NCBI GenBank assembly: GCA_046758465.1
Contig: JBHIAG010000096.1
Span: forward strand, 1-7,228
Direction: 5' to 3'
Origin: JBHIAG01 sp046758465
Lineage (GTDB): Bacteria; Acidobacteriota; Terriglobia; Acidiferrales; 2-02-FULL-67-57
Length of the DNA stretch: 7,228 bases
The position numbers were made by a program, and so were the translations under genes. This document shows, piece by piece, positions 1-5,199 of this stretch. The notes beneath the pieces are model-generated. The model worked only from the letters and a program-made list of their open reading frames with translations, was not told the DNA's origin and did not search any database. Within the stretch, counting starts at the first letter, position 1, and each line of letters begins with the position of its first letter.

Positions 1-94
1 GGCCGCGCAAGCTCGCCAGGGTCAATGCGGGCGAGTTGATCCAGGTGCGGCCGAATTCGGGTGCGGGGACTTCGCCTTTGGGGATGGGAGGCAT
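1..94 (-). CDS. Thioredoxin-like redoxin, N-terminal fragment (runs off window)
   Basis: An open reading frame starts with ATG at 94-92 and stays open to the window edge, giving 31 residues beginning MPPIPKGEVPAPEFGRTWIN and continuing SPALTLASLRG. The pattern 'APEF...TWINSPALTLASLRG' matches the N-terminus of redoxin/TlpA-like proteins, where it is normally followed by a beta strand and a CxxC active site; that part lies outside the window. The ATG follows the TGA of the GAF gene with no gap and has a GGGGGAG ribosome-binding sequence five bases upstream, so the start is well supported. The expected role is thiol-disulfide exchange. No signal peptide is visible in the part seen. Family assignment is from recall of motif resemblance; the active-site cysteines cannot be checked here. 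Confidence 0.62.
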   Translation of the reverse strand, partial: MPPIPKGEVPAPEFGRTWINSPALTLASLRG

Positions 95-574
95 TCAGGC
101 TCCCCCGAAGCTTCGGGGCGTCGGCGCCAAAACTTCCGCCAGGCGCAGGGCGACCTGCTCGAGTAGGTCGCGGTCAGCGGCGGTGAAGGCGTCCGGGGTA
201 TGGCTGTCGACGTCAATCTCGCCCAGGATGCGTCCGTTGGCTTCAATGGGCACGACAATCTCCGATTTGGTCTCGACGCTACAGGCCAAGTAGCGCGGGT
301 CGGCGTTGACGTCGGGGACGACGATGGTCTTTCGCTCGCGGACGGCAGCGCCGCAGATGCCTTTGTCAATGGGGATGCAAGTGTGCGGTGAGGGCTCGCC
401 GACATAGGAGCTGAGAACCAGTGCGTTGCCTTCAAGCAAGTAGATACCGATCCAATTGAAGTGCTTGCGTTCCTTCCGCAGGAGATAGCAGACGGCGCGG
501 AGCCAGTCGCGGTTGGTGGCGCGCGCGGCCATCATCATCTCGGCTTTTCGTAGCACTGCTTGGTTGTCGCTCAT
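95..574 (-). CDS. GAF-domain protein, free methionine-R-sulfoxide reductase-like
   Basis: A 159-residue single GAF domain. Hallmarks of the fRMsr family are present: 'NWIGIYLLEGN' near residues 40-50, 'DKGICGAAV' at 70-78, 'VVPDVNADPRYLAC' up to C98 and 'SEIVVPI' at 104-110. In that family the enzyme reduces free methionine-R-sulfoxide in the cytoplasm, with thioredoxin as reductant. C98 aligns with the catalytic Cys of E. coli YebR (Cys118) and C74 with Cys94, with the same 24-residue separation. The third family Cys (Cys84) falls at His64 here, while a different Cys sits two residues later (C66). The ATG overlaps the upstream stop in an ATGA arrangement and has a strong AAGGAG at 585-580, which fixes the start. 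The downstream gene begins directly after its stop. It could instead be a non-catalytic GAF sensor, but retention of the C74/C98 pair argues for an enzyme. Confidence 0.78.
   Translation of the reverse strand: MSDNQAVLRKAEMMMAARATNRDWLRAVCYLLRKERKHFNWIGIYLLEGNALVLSSYVGEPSPHTCIPIDKGICGAAVRERKTIVVPDVNADPRYLACSVETKSEIVVPIEANGRILGEIDVDSHTPDAFTAADRDLLEQVALRLAEVLAPTPRSFGGA
100..118 (-). promoter_or_regulatory. Palindrome overlapping the redoxin ribosome-binding site
   Basis: Positions 103-118 are a perfect 16-base palindrome (CCCCGAAGCTTCGGGG). On the minus strand its right arm supplies four of the five Gs of the GGGGGAG (106-100) that precedes the redoxin ATG. In mRNA this can fold as a six-base-pair stem with an AGCT loop, partly hiding the ribosome-binding site. 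Ribosomes finishing the GAF gene would melt it. The palindrome is seen directly; the regulatory role is inference. Confidence 0.5.
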
Positions 575-1413
575 CGTTTCTCCTTGCGCGGGGAGAGGCG
601 GGCGACTTTACCGTGTTCCGGCGGGCCGAAGATTTCCGGGTGGATGATTTTCGCCAGCCGCTGGAGTCCCGCGGCGATCGGCGGCCCCGGGGTGTTCAAC
701 GCTTCGTCGCTCACCACATAGACCTGCCGGCGGCGGATGGCGGGTAATCGGTTCCAGCCCGGCCGGCGCAAGACCTTACTTGCGGGTACACGCATGCCAC
801 AGGCTGCCCAAGCGAGTACCACAATCCCGGGCTTCGCCATCAGGACTTCGCGCCCCGCAACAATGCGGCCGCCGCGACGGGGCACGAAGCGGCCGCCGGC
901 CAGCGCGACCATCTCTTCCACCCAGGGCGGCGACAGCATCAGCGGCTGGGGCCAAGACTCGCAATAGACTCGCGGGCGGGAGCGGAGGTGCCGGGTACGG
1001 GCAGCCACCTGCTCGATTTGCCGTGCGAGCCTGCGCACGAGCGCGTCCGCTTGCTTTTCCCGTCCCACCAGTGGCCCGAGCAGGTGGATGTCAGAAAAGA
1101 TGTCTTTCAGGGTGCGAGGATTCATGGCTAGGAAGGTGAGGTTGCGGTCGAGCAGACCTTTGACGACTTGGGCGCGGTAGGGGACGGAGCCGAGCACCAG
1201 ATCGGGCTTGAGCGCGGCCACGCTGGCCGGGTCGGTGTGCCAGCAGTCGCCCAAGGCCGGTAAGCCATCGACCGGGGCGACGTCGCGGCACCAGCGGGTG
1301 ACGCCGACGAGAGAGTTCCTGGCGCCCAGCGCGCACAGAATCGAGGTGGCGCTGGGGGCCAGCGAGACGATGCGACGCGGCCGGCGCATGGCGCGGGGAG
1401 AAAAGCCCTTCAT
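571..1413 (-). CDS. BtuF-like substrate-binding-fold protein without export signal
   Basis: A 280-residue protein resembling the helical-backbone metal/cobalamin receptor fold (periplasmic binding protein family PF01497). Family marks are 'RRIVSLAPSATSILCALGA' (13-31), 'LVGVTRWC' (35-42), 'PALGDCWHTDPASVAALKPDLVLG' (52-75) and a C-terminal 'PGPPIAAGLQRLAKIIHPEIF'. The family usually captures vitamin B12 or iron chelates for an ABC importer. Here the domain begins almost at the first residue and there is no hydrophobic signal or lipobox. Upstream in-frame TAG and TGA codons lie six and four codons before this ATG, so no longer N-terminus is possible. No permease or ATPase gene lies in the window. 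A cytoplasmic corrinoid- or ligand-binding role is possible. An alternative start is Met9 (1389-1387); neither start has a clear Shine-Dalgarno. It sits 60 bases after the radical SAM gene and overlaps the GAF gene by four bases. Confidence 0.8.
   Translation of the reverse strand: MKGFSPRAMRRPRRIVSLAPSATSILCALGARNSLVGVTRWCRDVAPVDGLPALGDCWHTDPASVAALKPDLVLGSVPYRAQVVKGLLDRNLTFLAMNPRTLKDIFSDIHLLGPLVGREKQADALVRRLARQIEQVAARTRHLRSRPRVYCESWPQPLMLSPPWVEEMVALAGGRFVPRRGGRIVAGREVLMAKPGIVVLAWAACGMRVPASKVLRRPGWNRLPAIRRRQVYVVSDEALNTPGPPIAAGLQRLAKIIHPEIFGPPEHGKVARLSPRKEKR
580..585 (-). promoter_or_regulatory. Shine-Dalgarno of the GAF gene
   Basis: AAGGAG on the minus strand, five bases before the ATG at 574-572. 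It lies inside the final codons of the upstream binding-protein gene and supports translational coupling across the ATGA overlap. Confidence 0.75.
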
Positions 1414-1473
1414 CGGGAAAGTTCAATTCTATCGGCGTGCGCAGGGGCGGACAAGGTATTTTCGCGAGTCAAA

Positions 1474-2646
1474 CTAGTGAGCCGGAAGCAGCTCGTGGAA
1501 TTTGCCCAGCGCGTCCACGGAGAGGTTCGGGAGGCGCTGCCAGCGGCACTTGAGGTAGGTCCACGGGATTTTGAACAGCAGCACCTGGGGGCTGAACTTC
1601 ATCGAGTCGTGGATGAAGCAGCTATGCGTGCACCAGCAGTTGGCTTCGGGGATGGCTTTGATTTCGTCCTGCATCGCGGGGGAGTGGAGAGCGGCGCTGA
1701 GGTTGAAGTTGTGGTCTTGGAGGCGGCCGATGGCGGGGCGGAGCTCGCAGGCGCGGAACTCGCCGTTGTGGTCAATGACGGCGCTGGTGGCACCGGCGGT
1801 GCAGGGCATGGCCCACTTGTGCGGGCGCTCGAGGCACTGCTCGTGGATTTCGAAGTGGAACTTGACGCTGCCGAGATAGTACATGCGGGCGAAGAAGCGG
1901 GCGGCGGGCGCGAGGGGGGCGAAGAGCCGGTCGGCGTAAAGCTCGTGGACGGGGTAGAGGCGGTCGTGGAGGGCGGTGAGTTCCTTGCGGTTGATCGACT
2001 TCAGGCCCAGGTCCATGGGGTTGCCGCGGATGATTTCGAAGTAGTGGCCACTGACATCGCTGTCATTGAGCATGTGGAGGGCGAGGTCAACCATCTCGCG
2101 GTAGCCTTCCCGGGTGATGACGGTGGCAACGTTGCGGCGCAGGCGGCGCGCGGAGTTGTACTTGTTGCTGATGAGTTCGAGGGTCGCGAGGGTTTTCTGG
2201 AAGTTGTTAGGGACGCCGCGGATGGTGTCGTGGGTATTGGCGAGGCCGTCGAGGGAGAAGTTGAGGTCAAGGGTCAGCTCGGGGCAGGCGTGCAGGACGC
2301 GGCCGATGACCGCGTCAATTTTCTTCGGCAGCAGGCCGTTGGTAGGAAGGTTCAGGTTGCGGATGTGGTTATTCCGGTAGAAGAGTTCGATGATGTCGGC
2401 CAGCTCCTCGCGCATAAAGGGCTCGCCGCCCGAGAGCCAGAGCTTGTCGAAATGCGGTGCGGTGCGAGAGAGGGTGTGAATCTGCTCGAAGGTGAGGTCC
2501 TGGTTTTTGTTCAGGTTGTCCCAGTAAAAACAGGTGCGGCAGAGGGAGTTGCAGCGCGAGGTGACGAAGAGGAAGACCGATACGAGCTGCTTGGGCCGGA
2601 AGAGCTTGTGGAGGTAGTGCTGGACGTTTTTTGCGCTGCGCGCCAT
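1474..2646 (-). CDS. Radical SAM protein with SPASM-like C-terminal cysteines
   Basis: A 390-residue protein with the radical SAM signature CxxxCxxC at C32, C36 and C39 ('RCNSLCRTC'), which binds the [4Fe-4S] cluster that cleaves S-adenosylmethionine. A GGEP motif follows at 73-76 and 'NLNLPTNG' at 97-104, as in MoaA/PqqE-type barrels. The C-terminal third holds a second cysteine set. C282-x12-G295-x4-C300 matches the first half of the SPASM motif, and C337, C339 and C343 ('CWCTHSC') resemble a shortened second half; C271 and C367 are further candidates. This implies at least one auxiliary Fe-S cluster. SPASM enzymes often modify peptides or carry out anaerobic maturation, but no precursor peptide is visible nearby, so the substrate is unknown. 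It is the first gene of the minus-strand cluster. The ATG at 2646 is the only plausible start seen; no strong Shine-Dalgarno precedes it. Confidence 0.88.
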   Translation of the reverse strand: MARSAKNVQHYLHKLFRPKQLVSVFLFVTSRCNSLCRTCFYWDNLNKNQDLTFEQIHTLSRTAPHFDKLWLSGGEPFMREELADIIELFYRNNHIRNLNLPTNGLLPKKIDAVIGRVLHACPELTLDLNFSLDGLANTHDTIRGVPNNFQKTLATLELISNKYNSARRLRRNVATVITREGYREMVDLALHMLNDSDVSGHYFEIIRGNPMDLGLKSINRKELTALHDRLYPVHELYADRLFAPLAPAARFFARMYYLGSVKFHFEIHEQCLERPHKWAMPCTAGATSAVIDHNGEFRACELRPAIGRLQDHNFNLSAALHSPAMQDEIKAIPEANCWCTHSCFIHDSMKFSPQVLLFKIPWTYLKCRWQRLPNLSVDALGKFHELLPAH

Positions 2647-2774
2647 CGAGCCCGTTCGGCCTGTCTTGGAGCCCTGAATCTGCTAGGCTAATCAACCATC
2701 AAAATGGGCCTGAGGCAAATGCTTTTGGCCAACCGGCTCAGGCACGGCCTCAACGGCAGGCAGCAGGGGTCCAA
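2647..2774. promoter_or_regulatory. Divergent intergenic region
   Basis: These 128 bases separate the divergent radical SAM and scaffold genes and must hold promoters for both. I found no convincing -35/-10 pair. A seven-base inverted repeat, GCCTGAG (2708-2714) and CTCAGGC (2737-2743), could form a hairpin in the leader of either transcript. Confidence 0.4.
2765..2769 (+). promoter_or_regulatory. Shine-Dalgarno deciding the scaffold gene start
   Basis: AGGGG five bases before the ATG at 2775. It places the start at MYSAQVLDHF rather than at the in-frame ATG at 2631, which would add a non-conserved extension and overlap the divergent gene. Confidence 0.65.
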
Positions 2775-3140
2775 ATGTACAGCGCCCAGGTACTCGACCA
2801 CTTCCAGCACCCGCGCAATGCGGGGGAGTTGGAGCAGGCAACGGCGGCAGTCGAGGTTACGAACCCGGTTTGTGGCGACGTGCTGAAGCTGGCGGCGCAG
2901 GTTGAGGGCGGGCGCGTGGTGGCGGTGCGGTACAAGATCCAGGGCTGCGTGACCGCCGTCGCCTGCGGCTCGCTGCTGACCGAGTGGATGCAGGACCAGC
3001 CGCTGGCCGCGCTCGAGACGATCAACTATCAGAAGATTTCTGAAGCCCTCGGCGGGCTGCCACCCGCCACTGCCCATGGTGCCCGCCTCGCTCAGGACGC
3101 CCTGCACGCCCTGCTTGCCCAACTGGCGAAAGCACGCTAG
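2775..3140 (+). CDS. IscU/NifU-like iron-sulfur cluster assembly scaffold, third Cys missing
   Basis: A 121-residue protein with the IscU/NifU N-terminal fold (PF01592). It starts 'MYSAQVLDHFQHPRNAGEL', the classic N-terminus, followed by 'NPVCGDVLKL' (C33 and D35) and 'YKIQGCVTAVACGSLLTEW' (C58, with C64 extra). In canonical scaffolds three Cys and an Asp hold the nascent [2Fe-2S] cluster before delivery to apo-enzymes. The third Cys normally lies in an 'HC' context near the C-terminus; here the equivalent segment reads 'PATAHGARLAQDAL', with Gly102 after His101. From memory, some acidobacterial relatives also lack this Cys (having 'HA'), so this may be a subfamily trait rather than a defect. 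No cysteine desulfurase gene is present. It stands alone on its strand, divergent from the radical SAM gene. Confidence 0.85.
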   Translation: MYSAQVLDHFQHPRNAGELEQATAAVEVTNPVCGDVLKLAAQVEGGRVVAVRYKIQGCVTAVACGSLLTEWMQDQPLAALETINYQKISEALGGLPPATAHGARLAQDALHALLAQLAKAR

Positions 3141-3163
3141 AGCAAACCAGCTTGTCTGTCCAA

Positions 3164-3185
3164 CCCGGTGGCTCTCGCCACCGGG
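3164..3185. terminator. Perfect hairpin after the scaffold gene
   Basis: CCCGGTGGC, the loop TCTC, then GCCACCGGG: a nine-base-pair perfect stem with a tetraloop, 23 bases after the scaffold stop. No T-run follows on either strand, so it is not a textbook intrinsic terminator. It may be a processing hairpin, a bidirectional stop between converging transcripts, or a REP-like repeat unit. Confidence 0.4.
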
Positions 3186-3296
3186 CCCAGCCAGCGCCAC
3201 TCGGGTGCGCGGGGGGACACGTTCGTCGACCGTCAGCTTGGGAATGAGCAGCGTCAGCCGCGGCAGCGCCAGCATGGTTTTCTTGAGCCAGGGCAT
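3186..3296 (-). pseudogene. Possible 5' remnant of a DUF1232/YkvA-type gene
   Basis: From an ATG at 3296 the minus strand encodes 37 residues starting MPWLKKTMLALPRL and ending LTVDERVPPRTRVALAG. This resembles the N-terminal half of DUF1232 (YkvA) membrane-associated proteins, in which a 'DPRVPxRxKLLLAG'-like segment is followed by a hydrophobic 'SPIDLIPDFIP' core. That core is absent in all three minus frames below 3186: the similarity stops at the hairpin 3164-3185, and the frame then runs meaninglessly antisense through the scaffold gene. There is no clear Shine-Dalgarno. The similarity is from recall; chance is possible for such a short stretch. Confidence 0.4.
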
Positions 3297-3398
3297 CGGT
3301 CGTTGCCAGCCGATTGAATCACCCAGTGGCCGGGGCCCCCGGGCTGGACGCAAGGACGGGATTTTGCGACGAAGAACGGGAGGGCGCAAGGCCTTCCC

Positions 3399-4001
3399 CT
3401 ACCCGGGCGGGGGTTGCTTCAGAATCTTTTCGTAGGCGTCAGGGTCGTTGATGTTGAGGACGACGCCTTCTTCTTGGGTGGGAACTTCGAGAATATCGTT
3501 CGGGTGGTTGCGTACGGCGGCGCGGGCACCGACGTCGCGCGGCGCCCGGCGGAGTTCGTCGAAGAGCCGGGCCGAGAAGATGACCGGGTGGCCGCGGCGG
3601 CCCTGGAAGGTGGGAAGCACGATGAGCTTGGCGCTTTGCTGGAAATTATCAATCAAGGTACGGATCAGAGCCGAAGAGATGGCGGGGTGATCCACCAGGC
3701 AGACCAGGGCGGCTTCGATCATTTCCCGGGGCAGGGAATCGAGGGCGGCGATGAGCGAGGAGAGTTGCCCTTGCTGCCAGTTCTGGTTGATCACTACTTC
3801 CACCGGGCTGAGTGGAAATTTTTTTTGCACAGCGTTGGCATTCGCGCCCAGCACCACCCGCACCAGACCGATGCGGGAGTCCTTTACCTGGCGCAGGAGA
3901 TGTTCGAGGAAGGTGGTGGCACCCCAAGAGAGCAGGGCTTTGTCCTGGCTCATGCGGGCGGACTCACCGGCGGCGAGGATGATGCCGGCGATGTGCTCCA
4001 T
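3399..4001 (-). CDS. MobA/MocA-like molybdopterin nucleotidyltransferase
   Basis: A 200-residue NTP-transferase-3 (PF12804) protein. The N-terminal nucleotide-binding loop reads 'IILAAGESARMSQDKALLSWG' in two runs (residues 7-20, then 21-27, with K21 conserved); the usual 'RMG' is 'RMS' here. 'CLVDHPA' (101-107) carries the metal-binding Asp104 seen as 'DxP' in the family, 'GRRGHPVIF' (134-142) is the substrate loop, and 'NINDPDAY' (183-190) ends the domain. The family adds CMP or GMP to molybdopterin. Lying just downstream of xdhC, the protein is more likely to serve a molybdenum hydroxylase (cytosine-dinucleotide type, MocA-like) than general Mo-bis-MGD synthesis; this is inference. I chose Met at 4001 because homology starts there. 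The longer frame from 4220 overlaps xdhC and includes heptamer repeats. The gap to xdhC is 49 bases. Confidence 0.85.
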   Translation of the reverse strand: MEHIAGIILAAGESARMSQDKALLSWGATTFLEHLLRQVKDSRIGLVRVVLGANANAVQKKFPLSPVEVVINQNWQQGQLSSLIAALDSLPREMIEAALVCLVDHPAISSALIRTLIDNFQQSAKLIVLPTFQGRRGHPVIFSARLFDELRRAPRDVGARAAVRNHPNDILEVPTQEEGVVLNINDPDAYEKILKQPPPG

Positions 4002-4005
4002 GGCT

Positions 4006-4033
4006 AGCGACCAGCGGCCAGCGACCAGCGACC
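4006..4033 (-). repeat. Four tandem heptamers at the MobA-like ribosome-binding position
   Basis: Read on the minus strand, GGTCGCT GGTCGCT GGCCGCT GGTCGCT, four 7-base units, ending four bases before the ATG at 4001. They occupy the place where a Shine-Dalgarno would be expected, and none is otherwise present. A change in unit number would not alter the reading frame but would change the spacing and leader. Confidence 0.7.
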
Positions 4034-4050
4034 GGTAAAGTCCATGCGGG

Positions 4051-4968
4051 TCAGCGGGAGGAAGTGCGGGGCTTGACTTCGGCCGCGTCGGTGGAGTCAG
4101 CCGGGTCGGCGTCAGCCGCGGTGTCGGCCGCGACGCGCCTGCCTGCGCGGGCAGGCCCGATGGTTTTCGGGCTGGCCTGCCGCGGCAGGCTGGGCAGGGG
4201 GGCGTGGCGGCGGACGGCAATCATCTCAGCCGCGATGCTGACGGCAATCTCGTCCGGGCTGAGGGCGCCGATTTCGATGCCGATGGGAGCGTGGACGCGC
4301 GCGAGTTGTGCGCGCGGGATGCCCTCGCGCTCGAGTTCGCGGTAGATGGAGAGGACTTTCCGTTTGCTCCCGATGAGTCCGATGTAGCGCGCGGGGGTCC
4401 GGACGGCCCAGCGCAGCACGCGCATGTCGTCCTTGTGACCGCGAGTAACAATGACGATGTAGGCGAGCTCGTTCGGCGCGAGCTTCTCGAACGCCTGTTC
4501 CCAGGGTGCGGCGTAGATTTCGCTGGCCTCGGGGAAGCGCTCGCGGTTGGCAAATTGCGGCCGGTCGTCCACGATGACGGTGGAGAAGCCCGCCTGGGCG
4601 GCCACGCGGGAGAATGAGCGGCCGACATGGCCGGCGCCACAGATGTAGCAGACGGGGGTAGGGAGAATGGGTTCGAGGAAGATTTCGACCGTGCCGCCGC
4701 AGGTCAGGCCGAGGTCGTACTTGGGGTCGGCGTTGAGGTTGAAGGTGAATTTGCGGGGCTTCTCTTGCTGCATCACCTCCTGGGCGGCGGCCCAGATTTC
4801 GGCTTCGACGCAGCCGCCGCCGACGCTGCCGAGGATGGAGCCGTCGTCGCGGATGAGCAGCTTGGAGCTTTCGTAGCTGGGGATGGAGCCCTGGGTGTGG
4901 ATGATGGTGGCCAGGGCGGCTTTGCGGCCCTGTTGGCGCAGGCGGAGAATTTCTTCGTAGATGTCCAT
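4051..4968 (-). CDS. xdhC: XdhC/CoxI family molybdenum-hydroxylase maturation factor
   Basis: A 305-residue protein with both XdhC domains. The N-terminal domain has 'ATIIHTQGSIP' (20-30), 'GSVGGGCVEAEIW' (47-59) and 'LTCGGTVEIFLEP' (88-100). The C-terminal Rossmann domain has 'YICGAGHVG' (108-116), 'VIVDDRPQFANRERFP' (131-146), 'TRGHKDD' (175-181), 'YIGLIGSKRKV' (195-205) and 'HAPIGIEIGALSPDEIAVSI' (226-245). XdhC proteins bind the molybdenum cofactor, assist its sulfuration and deliver it to xanthine dehydrogenase or CO-dehydrogenase-like enzymes in the cytoplasm. The conserved core ends near residue 254. The last 50 residues are Ala/Asp/Pro/Arg-rich, and residues 258-278 are encoded by a palindromic repeat. 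The MobA-like partner follows after 49 bases. The start at 4968 matches the family N-terminus (MDIYEEI), though no Shine-Dalgarno is seen. Confidence 0.93.
   Translation of the reverse strand: MDIYEEILRLRQQGRKAALATIIHTQGSIPSYESSKLLIRDDGSILGSVGGGCVEAEIWAAAQEVMQQEKPRKFTFNLNADPKYDLGLTCGGTVEIFLEPILPTPVCYICGAGHVGRSFSRVAAQAGFSTVIVDDRPQFANRERFPEASEIYAAPWEQAFEKLAPNELAYIVIVTRGHKDDMRVLRWAVRTPARYIGLIGSKRKVLSIYRELEREGIPRAQLARVHAPIGIEIGALSPDEIAVSIAAEMIAVRRHAPLPSLPRQASPKTIGPARAGRRVAADTAADADPADSTDAAEVKPRTSSR
4137..4195. repeat. Palindromic GC-rich element inside the xdhC 3' end
   Basis: GCCTGC-GCGG-GCAGGC at 4141-4156 is followed by a perfect 16-base palindrome GCCTGCCGCGGCAGGC at 4175-4190. Between them, CCGA...TCGG gives a further nested stem. 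The element encodes the non-conserved tail of XdhC, which suggests a REP-like repeat inserted near the gene end and read through. Confidence 0.6.
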
Positions 4969-5021
4969 GGAAAGACTAGGCTACTGCTGCGGGAAAGGGT
5001 TGTCAATGTTGGGAGAAGAAA

Positions 5022-5084
5022 GCAAAGGAAGCAAAAGAGGCAGAAGAGGCAGAAGAGGCAGAAGAGGCAGAGGAAGCAAAGGAA
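5022..5084 (+). repeat. Seven tandem purine-rich 9-mers
   Basis: Units of nine bases: GCAAAGGAA, GCAAAAGAG, three GCAGAAGAG, GCAGAGGAA and GCAAAGGAA. The unit consensus is GCARARGAR. On the minus strand it forms a CT-rich tract 54-116 bases upstream of the xdhC start. The same unit recurs at 7104-7148. Confidence 0.9.
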
Positions 5085-5118
5085 GACGAGGTCGCAACAG
5101 GTGCGTAGAGGTGGGTAG

Positions 5119-5166
5119 CGGCGAGGAATGCGTTTTGGCGTAGCTGGCATTCCTCGCCGGTTTTTT
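5119..5166 (+). terminator. Strong intrinsic terminator, plus strand
   Basis: Arms 5119-5131 (CGGCGAGGAATGC) and 5147-5159 pair perfectly over 13 bases with a 15-base loop, followed by G and six Ts (5161-5166). This is a textbook rho-independent terminator for plus-strand transcription. The nearest upstream plus-strand gene ends at 3140, so either it ends an unannotated RNA or antisense transcript, or it is part of a repeat. Confidence 0.7.
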
Positions 5167-5180
5167 GACAAACCGACGAC

Positions 5181-5199
5181 GATCCCGCTCTGCGGGATC
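5181..5199. repeat. Hairpin GATCCCGC-TCT-GCGGGATC
   Basis: A perfect eight-base-pair stem with a three-base loop. It extends to about twelve pairs with one mismatch (from 5177 to 5203). It lies within the GTAGC module cluster, 15 bases after the terminator T-run. Confidence 0.6.

Noticed and set aside
1477..2691. A 404-codon plus-strand open frame opposite the radical SAM gene
   Set aside because: It is rich in Val/Glu/Gly, shows no family motif and mirrors the GC-biased codons of the clearly real minus-strand gene.
2631..2774. Longer N-terminus for the scaffold protein
   Set aside because: It would overlap the divergent gene and is not conserved; a good ribosome-binding site precedes 2775.
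2688..3389. A 233-codon minus-strand frame covering the scaffold gene
   Set aside because: Most of it is antisense to the conserved scaffold; only residues 32-68 (3296-3186) resemble a known family, reported separately as a remnant.
4002..4220. Longer N-terminus for the MobA-like protein
   Set aside because: It overlaps xdhC by about 170 bases, is low-complexity Pro/Ala/Arg, and includes the palindromic and heptamer repeats; homology begins at 4001.
5022..5084. CRISPR array
   Set aside because: Nine-base tandem units without spacers are a microsatellite-like repeat, not a CRISPR.
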